NCBI GenBank assembly: GCA_041678605.1
Contig: JBAYNW010000011.1
Coordinates: 1 to 57,070, forward strand
Origin: JBAYNW01 sp041678605
GTDB lineage: Bacteria; Cyanobacteriota; Vampirovibrionia; Gastranaerophilales; Gastranaerophilaceae
DNA length: 57,070 nt
Direction: 5' to 3'
In this document: piece after piece, positions 48,310 through 55,911 of the stretch
Layout: every line of letters begins with the position of its first letter
Numbering within the stretch: the first letter of the stretch is position 1
Made by a program: the position numbers and the translations under genes
The notes under the pieces: model-generated
Databases searched by the model: none
What the model saw: the letters and a program-made list of their open reading frames with translations, nothing else
Told to the model about the DNA's origin: nothing

Positions 48310-49008
48310 ATGAAGCGTGAATCATTCACTTTAGCAGAAGTTTTGATTACGTTGGGAATTATCGGCGTAGTTGCAATGATGGTAATCCCTCCGTTGACAA
48401 ATTACATTGGGGTTGAGCAGTTCAGAGCCAAGCTTAAAAAGGAATATTCGGCTCTTTTGCAGGCTATTAATTTCCTGCAAGTTAACAATTCGTCCATTGA
48501 CACAAGCTCCGTTGATAATTTTATCACTGACCTCTCTTCACAGATTTCAATACTAAAAAAAGGAACATGGGGAAGCCTCACAACCTTGCCTGCAAATTTC
48601 GCCTACAAATGTTACAAAGAAAGCGGTGGAACCTGCAATAATCTTTTTTATAGACCGGCTAGGGATGGAGTAGCCTCTTTCATCACAAATGACGGAGCTT
48701 TGTTTATTATAGTAGGTGCATACCCAAATTGTGACGGATATAACTATCACATAAAACTCGACCCTTCTGAGGTTATACCAACACAAAATGTTTGCTCCGA
48801 GATTTTTATAGACTTGAATGGTGATAAAGGTCCAAATCAAGCAGGGATGGATTTGCATTTTTTTGAGTTGTTGAAAAAAAATAATTACTATTATTTAAGG
48901 CCTTCTGGTTCAGGTGTTGATACTAACTGCTTGACAGGTTCCCCGGAAAATTACAACAGAAGCCTGCATTGCACTGCAAGAATGCTTTTGGATATGTCGA
49001 TGCCGTAA
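48310..49008 (+). CDS. prepilin-type pseudopilin-like protein
   Basis: 232 residues. The short leader MKRES is followed by the prepilin helix FTLAEVLITLGIIGVVAMMVIPPL with the +5 Glu; cleavage would be before Phe6. The mature domain is soluble with four or more cysteines and IFIDLNGDKGPNQAGMD, a motif shared in type with the pilin-like proteins at both window ends (DVNGLKKPN there). AAAGGAG precedes the ATG. These proteins are numerous in Gastranaerophilales; whether they form fibres or are effectors of a type II-like system is unknown. Confidence 0.85.
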   Translation: MKRESFTLAEVLITLGIIGVVAMMVIPPLTNYIGVEQFRAKLKKEYSALLQAINFLQVNNSSIDTSSVDNFITDLSSQISILKKGTWGSLTTLPANFAYKCYKESGGTCNNLFYRPARDGVASFITNDGALFIIVGAYPNCDGYNYHIKLDPSEVIPTQNVCSEIFIDLNGDKGPNQAGMDLHFFELLKKNNYYYLRPSGSGVDTNCLTGSPENYNRSLHCTARMLLDMSMP

Positions 49009-49044
49009 TTTTGAGCCTTTACTTTATGTGGGAGAAGCAGATAC

Positions 49045-49121
49045 ACGGTGCGTTCTTACGAACGGCACCCTACTTTGAAGCTTTATGTGAAGTAGGGTGC
49101 TGTTCGCAAGAACGCACCATC
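49045..49121. repeat. REP palindrome pair after the pseudopilin gene
   Basis: GGTGCGTTCTTACGAACGGCAC...CCTACTTTGAAGC and GAAGTAGGGTGCTGTTCG...GAACGCACCATCC form inverted arms of the same family, in the gap before pyrG. Confidence 0.9.
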
Positions 49122-49160
49122 CACGAGTGATTTGAAGCTTATGAGTTTTTTACCCAAACC

Positions 49161-50807
49161 CTACTTTATGGCTTTGTTCAAATTATTAACTTTTGACAAA
49201 TTTTCCATCCTCTTTTTGGCGGTGGAAACAAGGCCGTTGAACAACGGATGAGGAATTTCCGGTCTTGACTTGAATTCGGGGTGGAATTGAGAAGCCACAA
49301 ACCAATCAAGCTGAGGAAGTTCTATTATTTCCGCAAGCATTCCGTCAGGGGATAGACCAGAGAACACCAGTCCGGACTTTTTAAACTGTTCTATATATTC
49401 GTTATTAACTTCGTATCTGTGCCTGTGGCGTTCAAATATTTTTGCTGTTCCGTAAGCTTCATTAGCTTTAGACCCCTTTTTGAGGTGACATTCATATTTG
49501 CCCAAACGCATTGTGCCGCCATAACCTTGGACATTTTTTTGTTCAAGCATCAAGTCAATCACGGGATAAGGCGTGTTTTCGTCAAATTCGGTTGAATTTG
49601 CGTCTTTCAAGCCCAGAACATTTCTCGCATATTCGATAACCGCACATTGCATGCCCAAACATAATCCCAGAAACGGCAAATTATTTTCTCTTGCATATCG
49701 GACAACGTTCAACTTGCCTTCAATACCTCTTATGCCGAACCCGCCCGGAACCACAACCGCCTGAACGTCCTTTAGCATCTCTTTTGCTTCATCATACTCA
49801 ATGCAGTCCTCAGAATTAATCCATTTTATCTCAATTTGTGCTTCGTTTGCGTATCCGGCATGTTTCAAGGATTCTACAACAGAAATGTATGCATCGGAAA
49901 GCTTTGTATATTTCCCCGCAATCGCAACTCTAATCGTTGATTGAGGGTTTTTAATTTTCTCAACAAGCTTCGTCCAGGAAGTTAAATTCGGCTTTTTGTC
50001 TTCCATATTAAGTCTTTGAAGCACAACCGACGCCATATTCTGCTCTTCAAGTGCCAGCGGAACTTCGTAAATACTTTTCATATCCTTGCATTCAATAACC
50101 GCTTCTTTAGGCACCGAACAGAAAAGAGCCAATTTTTCTTTTTCTGTTTTAGGAATAGAACGGGTCGTTCTGCAAACCAAAACCTCGGGCTGAATTCCGT
50201 AACTTCTCAAAACGGTAACGCTGTGCTGTGAAGGCTTTGTCTTTAATTCGCCGGATGTTTGCAGGTAAGGCAGCAGAGTACAATGGATAGAAAGCGAATT
50301 TCCGTATCCGACTTCGGTCCTGAACTGTCTGATTGCTTCAATAAACGGCAAACTCTCAATGTCACCGATTGTTCCGCCGATTTCTATAATCAAAAAGTCC
50401 GGTTTAAACTGGTTTTTAGCCTTAACTATTCTTGATTTGATTTCGTTTGTAATATGGGGGATTGTCTGAACCGTTCCGCCAAGATAATCGCCCTTGCGTT
50501 CTTTGTTGATAACGGTCTGGTAAACACTTCCGGATGTTACATTGTTGATTTGTCCCAAACTTGTATTGGTAAATCTTTCATAGTGGCCCAAATCTAAATC
50601 TGTCTCCGCACCGTCATCGGTTACAAAAACCTCGCCGTGCTGAAACGGACTCATTGTTCCCGGATCGACGTTTATATAAGGGTCAAATTTTTGGATAACG
50701 ACAGAATATCCTCTCGCAGTGAGCAGTTTGCCCAAAGATGCTGCTATAATGCCTTTGCCCAGTGAGCTTACGACCCCGCCGGTTACGAATATGTATTTTG
50801 TACCCAT
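49161..50807 (-). CDS. pyrG: CTP synthase
   Basis: Converts UTP to CTP with glutamine. 548 residues. The N-terminal synthetase domain has KYIFVTGGVVSSLGKGI and DPYINVDPGTMSPFQHGEVFVTDDGAETDLDLG. The C-terminal glutamine amidotransferase has the nucleophile Cys in PFLGLCLGMQ and the His/Glu in ASQFHPEFKSRP. The ATG lies after AAAAGGGGATGG. It is a single minus-strand gene, its 3' end 40 nt from a REP element. Confidence 0.98.
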   Translation of the reverse strand: MGTKYIFVTGGVVSSLGKGIIAASLGKLLTARGYSVVIQKFDPYINVDPGTMSPFQHGEVFVTDDGAETDLDLGHYERFTNTSLGQINNVTSGSVYQTVINKERKGDYLGGTVQTIPHITNEIKSRIVKAKNQFKPDFLIIEIGGTIGDIESLPFIEAIRQFRTEVGYGNSLSIHCTLLPYLQTSGELKTKPSQHSVTVLRSYGIQPEVLVCRTTRSIPKTEKEKLALFCSVPKEAVIECKDMKSIYEVPLALEEQNMASVVLQRLNMEDKKPNLTSWTKLVEKIKNPQSTIRVAIAGKYTKLSDAYISVVESLKHAGYANEAQIEIKWINSEDCIEYDEAKEMLKDVQAVVVPGGFGIRGIEGKLNVVRYARENNLPFLGLCLGMQCAVIEYARNVLGLKDANSTEFDENTPYPVIDLMLEQKNVQGYGGTMRLGKYECHLKKGSKANEAYGTAKIFERHRHRYEVNNEYIEQFKKSGLVFSGLSPDGMLAEIIELPQLDWFVASQFHPEFKSRPEIPHPLFNGLVSTAKKRMENLSKVNNLNKAIK

Positions 50808-50824
50808 AATTCCATCCCCTTTTT

Positions 50825-50920
50825 TATAGTTTATAAGTCTATAAGTCGATTAGTCGATTAGTTTTGGCTGAATAGTTATTTATAATCTAACTTATCAACT
50901 CATAACCTTATCGACTTATC
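50825..50920. repeat. short-unit repeat mosaic at the 3' end of gatC
   Basis: TATAAGTCTATAAGTCGATTAGTCG and CTTATCAACTCATAACCTTATCG units fill the pyrG-gatC gap and supply the gatC stop codon. Confidence 0.8.
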
Positions 50921-51200
50921 AACTAATCTTTGGTACTCTGAAAAAACCGTTTTCTTCATCCGGAGCGTTTTTCATAAGTTCCTCTTTTGTCTGTTCGTGT
51001 ACAACTTCATCCTCACGCATAACATTAACAATGTCAAACGCATGTGCCATAGGTTTAACCCCTGTTGTATCAACTTCGTTCATCTGTTCAACATATTTTA
51101 AAACGTCGCCCAACTGCCTTGTGAATTTTTCTTTTTCTTCTTCTGTAAGCTCAAGTCTGGCAAGCTTTGCGACATGCTCAACATCTTTTACGGTAATCAT
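50919..51200 (-). CDS. gatC: Asp/Glu-tRNA amidotransferase subunit C
   Basis: GatC holds GatA and GatB together in the enzyme that converts Glu-tRNA-Gln or Asp-tRNA-Asn to the amide forms. 93 residues, the normal size. ITVKDVEHVAKLARLELTEEE at the start, FTRQLGDVLKYVEQMNEVDTTGVKP in the middle and the C-terminal FFRVPKI are standard. AAAAAGGA lies before the ATG. gatA and gatB are not adjacent. The stop TGA falls on the first base of a repeat unit. Confidence 0.95.
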   Translation of the reverse strand: MITVKDVEHVAKLARLELTEEEKEKFTRQLGDVLKYVEQMNEVDTTGVKPMAHAFDIVNVMREDEVVHEQTKEELMKNAPDEENGFFRVPKIS

Positions 51201-51383
51201 TTTTCACATCCTTTTTTAACCATTTATTCCATGATATCACGAAAAATAAATTCTAATTGTTACATTATTTTAAGGAAATTTGGATAAATAAAACGAGAAT
51301 CCAGGGCGGGGTTTGCGAAGCAAAACCCGCCCATTCATATTTTCATGTTATAATTCTCTCATCAAAGAATTAAGGAGGGTTTT

Positions 51384-51884
51384 ATGGCTAAAGAATGCAG
51401 TTTTGACGTTGTATCCGAGTTTGACAAACAGGAATTGGTTAATGCGGTTGATCAGGTAAAAAGAGATATTATTTCAAGGTTTGACTTGAAAAATTCCAAC
51501 TCTGAAATTGAATTGGATGCGGATAAGTCAATTACAATAACAACAAATGATGACATGAAGCTTAGAAATATTCTTGACATCCTGCAAACAAAATTGACCA
51601 AAAGGAATTTGAGCATAAAAATCCTTGACCCTCAGTCCGTGGAGCATGCTCTGGGCGGGAATGTCAGGCAGGTTTACAAATTGAGAAAAGGATTATCGCA
51701 GGAACTCGCTAAAAAAATCGTTTCAGACATTAAGGATGCCAAAATCAAGGTCCAATCATCAATTCAGGGCGATCAGGTTCGGGTTTCGGGCAAGGATAAA
51801 GATGATTTGCAGGCGGTAATCAAACTTTTGAGAGATAACAGCGAAAAGTATGATTATCCGCTTCAGTTCCAAAATTATAGATAA
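51384..51884 (+). CDS. yajQ: YajQ-family nucleotide-binding protein
   Basis: 166 residues, normal for UPF0234/YajQ. CSFDVVSEFDKQELVNAVDQ at the start, ISRFDLKNS, the middle GGNVRQVYKLRKGLSQELAKKIV and the end VRVSGKDKDDLQAVIKLLRD are the family blocks. Some members bind cyclic di-GMP and affect transcription. AGGAGG lies 8 nt before the ATG and TATAAT at 51349-51354. It has its own terminator. Confidence 0.95.
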   Translation: MAKECSFDVVSEFDKQELVNAVDQVKRDIISRFDLKNSNSEIELDADKSITITTNDDMKLRNILDILQTKLTKRNLSIKILDPQSVEHALGGNVRQVYKLRKGLSQELAKKIVSDIKDAKIKVQSSIQGDQVRVSGKDKDDLQAVIKLLRDNSEKYDYPLQFQNYR

Positions 51885-51914
51885 AAAAAAAGAGCCCGAA
51901 AGCTCTCTTTTTTG
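51883..51914. terminator. bidirectional terminator after yajQ
   Basis: AAAAAAGAGC and GCTCTCTTTTTT pair around a short loop, starting at the yajQ stop and ending near the stop of the convergent gene. Confidence 0.8.
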
Positions 51915-51917
51915 TTA

Positions 51918-52226
51918 CTAAACGCCTATACAATTATTTAAATACTCAATTGTATTTATTTTTTCATCATACAGGTATTTAATAAAGTTTAGGTAAGCAT
52001 AATCATATGAACTGACAAGTAAATTAATTTCAAAGCCATCAGCACAGAACGGTTCGTAATCATAGACGACATAGCTGTTATACTTGCTTTTCCATTCTTT
52101 CCGTTCTATTCTGCTGTTGTTTTCTTCAATTATATCTTCAAGCCATGAGACAATTTCCTTGTTAATATTTTTTAATTCCATATGACCGTACTTACTACAG
52201 TCAGCTTGACAATTTTCCATTAACAT
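51918..52226 (-). CDS. hypothetical protein, 102 residues
   Basis: Not recognised. From the ATG at 52226 (GGGAG 8 nt upstream) the protein reads MLMENCQADCSKYGHMELKNINKEIVSW, then an acidic-basic helix, then two probable strands (YVVYDYEPF, FEINLLVSSYDY) and a C-terminal helix. Cysteines near residues 6, 10, 65 and 100. No signal peptide. It may be a small immunity- or regulator-like protein, but there is no support beyond its compact alpha/beta look. Confidence 0.65.
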   Translation of the reverse strand: MLMENCQADCSKYGHMELKNINKEIVSWLEDIIEENNSRIERKEWKSKYNSYVVYDYEPFCADGFEINLLVSSYDYAYLNFIKYLYDEKINTIEYLNNCIGV

Positions 52227-52379
52227 GACTATCACTCCCAATGTATTGAGTACGATTAGGGCATATTAACGCCCTTACTTCTGAAATAAGTTTAAATGTT
52301 TTTGCTTCGTAAAAAATCCCCTTTTAGACTATAACCAAATCGGATGAGTGGGTAGTATTACGCAAAGGAAAAAGTGAAA

Positions 52380-52475
52380 AGAACCTAGAAAGGGAATAGT
52401 AAATAGGGAATAGGGAACAGATTTTTTTTACCTTTCTATTTCCTATTCCCCATTGCCTATTTCCTCGTATTAAGA
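52380..52475. repeat. short-unit repeat tract
   Basis: GGGAATAGTAAATAGGGAATAGGGAACAG and its near-inverse CTATTTCCTATTCCCCATTGCC face each other around a T-rich centre, so this copy can fold as a hairpin. It has no gene. Confidence 0.7.
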
Positions 52476-52590
52476 TTATGTAAGGAAAATCGGATTTGCC
52501 TGTTTTTTACAATATAATAACAACAGATAGAAGGAACATTGAAAGTTTCGGGGAGGTTACCACGGAACGGCAGACAGGAGACATCACAAA

Positions 52591-52905
52591 ATGCAAGCAG
52601 TGCTTAATAAAATAGAAAATACGGCAGGTTCAATTAATTACTTTTTGTCAAAGTTGGAAAATGCTGACAATATAGCAAAAAATGAGATTGAAAATATTCT
52701 GGTTAACATCGGCAAAACAGCTGTTCCCGAACTTGTAGACCAGCTTCAGGTTGTTCAAGGTGTCAAACGCGGCGTCGTTGCCATGACTCTTATAAGAATA
52801 GGTGACGAATCAGTCGAATACCTCAGAAAAGCTGCAAAAACCAACAAAGATTTTGAATGGGTTGCCAGATACCTTATCACTGAAATTAACGGCCAAATAG
52901 CTTAA
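52591..52905 (+). CDS. HEAT-repeat-like protein, 104 residues
   Basis: A helical protein with the pattern ILVNIGKTAVPELVDQLQ...VKRGVVAMTLIRIGDESVEYLRKAAK, two helix-turn-helix units of the HEAT/PBS-lyase type. The conserved IG and AVPxL phrases are typical of scaffold proteins, including cyanobacterial phycobilisome-lyase-like repeats. ACAGGAGA lies about 10 nt before the ATG. It is a single-gene unit with a terminator after it. It probably binds a partner protein; which one is unknown. Confidence 0.75.
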   Translation: MQAVLNKIENTAGSINYFLSKLENADNIAKNEIENILVNIGKTAVPELVDQLQVVQGVKRGVVAMTLIRIGDESVEYLRKAAKTNKDFEWVARYLITEINGQIA

Positions 52906-52918
52906 GATAAAGATTTAA

Positions 52919-52965
52919 TAAAAAAGAGGTTGCCCATGATTTTTTGGACAGCCTCTTTTTTATTA
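52919..52965 (+). terminator. terminator of the HEAT-like gene
   Basis: AAAAAAGAGGTTGCCC pairs with GGACAGCCTCTTTTTT (one G-U and one mismatch), 14 nt after the stop. Confidence 0.85.
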
Positions 52966-53099
52966 AGTCTTCCGTATCCTCAAAGCGTATGATTTTTATT
53001 AAGAACTATTAACTTTGTCCGGTTTTAATTATATAATATAGATGACTTATAAAAAAAAATTATTAAAAATAATAATGTAAGTGATGCGAAAGGATTTTT

Positions 53100-53339
53100 A
53101 TGGTTGTTAATATAGTGAATTTGTTATCAAAGGCGTTCATGCCAAATAATGTTCAATCAAGTACAGCGGTTAAGGTTGTTTCAAACAACCCGTTTGCAAA
53201 CCCTTTTGTAAGTTCCGACAGTCGGAGCAATTATTATTCCTCATATGCGAAAAACAACCCCGTGAGCGGCGGGTATTTCGCCGGATATTACAACGGCAAG
53301 GCAAATATTGTGGGGCAGAGGCTCTTCGTAGAGGCGTAA
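53100..53339 (+). CDS. hypothetical protein, 79 residues
   Basis: Not recognised. It begins MVVNIVNLLSKAFMP, then has the Asn/Ser/Tyr-rich segment VVSNNPFANPF...NYYSSYAKNNPVSGGYFAGYYNGKANIVGQRLF. AAAGGA lies 6 nt before the ATG. The segment GTAAGTGA 20 nt upstream also occurs before the Cys-periodic gene at 39727. The aromatic, Gly/Asn-rich composition suggests a surface or extracellular peptide, but it lacks a clear signal sequence. Confidence 0.65.
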   Translation: MVVNIVNLLSKAFMPNNVQSSTAVKVVSNNPFANPFVSSDSRSNYYSSYAKNNPVSGGYFAGYYNGKANIVGQRLFVEA

Positions 53340-53444
53340 AAAGAGAAACAGGGAAGAGGTAGGTTGTAAAAATTTAATGCACTTGCTCTGCTTTTTTACA
53401 CCGTTTTACTTTCTCATTTCCCCTTTTTGTACTATAATTTACTC

Positions 53445-55226
53445 ATGAACACTACGGATTTAGACAAAATAAATGATTTAATTGCCTCAAAGAAGTTTGA
53501 GGAAGCAAAAGATATATTAGAAAATCTGCCCGAGGCGGATAAAAATAATGTTGATGCTTTGAAACTTTTGGGGTTGTGCAACGTTAATTTGGGGTTGTTT
53601 AGCGAAGGGAAGAATAATTTTGAAACAGTAGTCAAACACAAGGCTGATGACGCTACAAGCTGGTTTTATTTGGGGAACTGCTATGATAACTTAGATGATT
53701 TTCTTCACGCAAAAACGGCATACCTTAAGGTTATAGAGCTTCGGGAGAATTACACTGATGCATACAAAAATCTCGGGGTGGTTTATATCAAAAACAAGGA
53801 GCCTGAAAAGGCTTTGGAACTATCTCAAAAAGCTCTGGAACTTGTTCAGGACGATTATCTGTTTTATTATTTGGCCGGAACCGCACTTTTGAGTTTGAGA
53901 GATTTCGAGGGCAGTATACCTTATTTTGAAAAGGCACTTGAACTTAACCCCGAACATTCACAGCTTTACAACAATTTAGGTACGGCTTATTTAACGGTTG
54001 GGCAGAAAGATAAGGCATATCAGAGTTATTTGACCGCTGCAGAGTTAAATCCTAAAAATTCACTCTCCTTTTATAATATTGCCTCTATTTTGCAGATACA
54101 AAATCAGCATAAAGAAGCTTGCGAATACTTTCAAAAGGCTTACGATATTGAGAACTCGGAACACTATCTGGTCTCGCTGGCACTTTCAGAGCTTAAATCG
54201 GGACAGTATCAAAGTGCGATACAGCATTACAAAAAGCTGGCCGCACTGCATCCGGAGAAACATAATTTCCAGTACAATTTGGCCTGCTGCTACGAAATGG
54301 TTGGCGAATATACTTTTGCGGCAGGGATTTTGTCTCAGCTCGTTCTTTTGAATCCGAAATCCGCTGTTATGTCGCAAAAATTGGCCAATTTATATTTAAG
54401 GATTAACCAGCCGTTGAAAGCTAAAGAAATTTACGAAAAAATTATATCGCAGGGAATGGTTTCTGCGGAAATCTACTACGAATATGCACTGATTTGTGTA
54501 AATACCGGTGATGTTGACAGAGCTGAAAAGATTTTGAAAAAAGTAATAGAATTAAACCCCGAGGCGGCTTTTGCACGCAAAGATTTGGGAGTTATTTATT
54601 TGAGCAAAAGGCTTTTTGATTATGCAAAGGATGAGTTTGAAAAAGCCTATGAACTTGCACCGGAGAATGTTGAAATAATTTTTGAATATGCAAATTTCTT
54701 TTATTCGACTTCGGATTTCCTGAAAGCAAAAGAATTTTACAAAAAAGCGTTTGACAAAGACCCGAAAAATCCTAATATATTAATTTTTAACGCATTGAAC
54801 TCGCTTGAACTCAAGGAACTTGACGAAGCATTAGAATACTGCGAACTTGCACTTAAGATTTGTCCTGAAAATGATTTTGTTTTATATATTGCGGGTCAAA
54901 TTAATTATTCTTTGAAGGATTTTGAAAAAGCACAGCTGTTTTTGATAAAATCATGGGAAAAAAATCAAACAACGGAGGTCGAAAACCTTCTGGCACTCAA
55001 TTATTTTGAATTAAAAGAATTTGAAAAAGCCAACATAATTTTCCTGGAACTGTTAAAAAAAATGCCATTGAATGTAACTTTGCTGATAAACAGTGCAAGG
55101 TGTTATGAAAAATTATCCGATATGAAATCGGCAAAAAAACAATTGAGGAAAGCACTGAAAATATTTCCGGAGATGGAAGAAGCAAAAACGTTGCTGAAAA
55201 GAATTAAACAAAAAGGAGAGGCATAA
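53445..55226 (+). CDS. large TPR-repeat protein
   Basis: 593 residues made almost entirely of tetratricopeptide repeats, about 14-16 units of 34 residues (for example AISWFYLGNCYDNLDDFLHA-type, YTDAYKNLGVVYIKNKEPEKAL, YNNLGTAYLTVGQKDKAYQSY, AFARKDLGVIYLSKRLFDYAK). No other domain or signal peptide is seen, so it is a cytoplasmic scaffold. TATAAT (53433-53438) ends six bases before the ATG at 53445; an upstream TTG start would lie inside the promoter, so I reject it. The stop overlaps the next gene as TAATG. Confidence 0.9.
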   Translation: MNTTDLDKINDLIASKKFEEAKDILENLPEADKNNVDALKLLGLCNVNLGLFSEGKNNFETVVKHKADDATSWFYLGNCYDNLDDFLHAKTAYLKVIELRENYTDAYKNLGVVYIKNKEPEKALELSQKALELVQDDYLFYYLAGTALLSLRDFEGSIPYFEKALELNPEHSQLYNNLGTAYLTVGQKDKAYQSYLTAAELNPKNSLSFYNIASILQIQNQHKEACEYFQKAYDIENSEHYLVSLALSELKSGQYQSAIQHYKKLAALHPEKHNFQYNLACCYEMVGEYTFAAGILSQLVLLNPKSAVMSQKLANLYLRINQPLKAKEIYEKIISQGMVSAEIYYEYALICVNTGDVDRAEKILKKVIELNPEAAFARKDLGVIYLSKRLFDYAKDEFEKAYELAPENVEIIFEYANFFYSTSDFLKAKEFYKKAFDKDPKNPNILIFNALNSLELKELDEALEYCELALKICPENDFVLYIAGQINYSLKDFEKAQLFLIKSWEKNQTTEVENLLALNYFELKEFEKANIIFLELLKKMPLNVTLLINSARCYEKLSDMKSAKKQLRKALKIFPEMEEAKTLLKRIKQKGEA

Positions 55227-55636
55227 TGAAAACGAATTTTAAAGATTATCTTGAAAAGAAACAGGCTCAAAAAGCCATTGACAAAATCGCAAAAGAGTAC
55301 GGGTACAAAAGGATAATTTTATACGGTGCGGATCTCTTTGCGGGAGATTTAATCCGAAATTATGACCTTTCGAAATTGAACGTCATAGGTGTTGCGGATA
55401 TGCAGTTTAAGGATAATTACGAAGGTGACTACTACGGGTACAAAAAATTTAGCCCTTATGATTTGCTGGAAACGGATTTTGACCTTTTACTTTTGACGGT
55501 TTACGAGGACACGGAAGTAAAAGATTTTTTAAAAAAGGATTTATTTCAGGGTGAAGATATCAAATTTGAGCAAAAAACCTTGATAAAATTGAATTTGTTT
55601 GAATATATAAAAGCGGTAGTCCGGGGGGAAGTGTAG
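55226..55636 (+). CDS. Rossmann-like protein, 136 residues, coupled to the TPR gene
   Basis: A helical N-terminus (FKDYLEKKQAQKAIDKIAKEYG) is followed by RIILYGADLFAGDLIRNYD, which looks like the first beta-alpha unit of a nucleotide-binding fold. NVIGVADMQFKDNYEGDYYGYKKFSPYDLLETDFDLLLLTV continues as in the small domain of sugar-nucleotide or methyltransferase-associated proteins. The ATG overlaps the TPR stop (TAATG). No catalytic residue can be named. It probably acts with the TPR protein, perhaps in envelope glycan work, by context only. Confidence 0.7.
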   Translation: MKTNFKDYLEKKQAQKAIDKIAKEYGYKRIILYGADLFAGDLIRNYDLSKLNVIGVADMQFKDNYEGDYYGYKKFSPYDLLETDFDLLLLTVYEDTEVKDFLKKDLFQGEDIKFEQKTLIKLNLFEYIKAVVRGEV

Positions 55637-55820
55637 AGCCGTGAGTGATAAGCCGATAAGTTGAAGGGCTTAAGGGCTGGAAGGGTGAAGGGCTGAAGGG
55701 CTGAAAGGTTATAAGTTTATAAGTCGATAAGTCGATAAGTTGATAGGTCGAAGAGTTGAAAGGTCGAATGGTTGAATGGTCGAACGGTTCAATTACCAAT
55801 TCCCAATTACCAATTTCCTT
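55637..55820. repeat. short-unit repeat mosaic between coding regions
   Basis: Starting right after the stop codon: GATAAGCCGATAAGTTGAAGG, GGGCTGAAGGG, TTATAAGTCGATAAGTCGATAAG, TTGAAAGGTCGAATGGTTGAATGG, then AATTACCAATTCCCAATTACC. Every unit family of the window occurs here in one tract. Confidence 0.85.
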
Positions 55821-55911
55821 TTCCCGTTTCCCTTAATAAAATGTAAACAATTTGCTTTTTTCTTTAAAATAACCTATAATAATCCCATTAAATGAAATCA
55901 GAGGATTTTAA

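Noticed and set aside
51304..51332. Terminator GGGCGGGGTTTGC/GCAAAACCCGCCC between gatC and yajQ
   Set aside because: It lies between divergent genes with no T-run on either strand and no gene ending there, so I do not call it a terminator.
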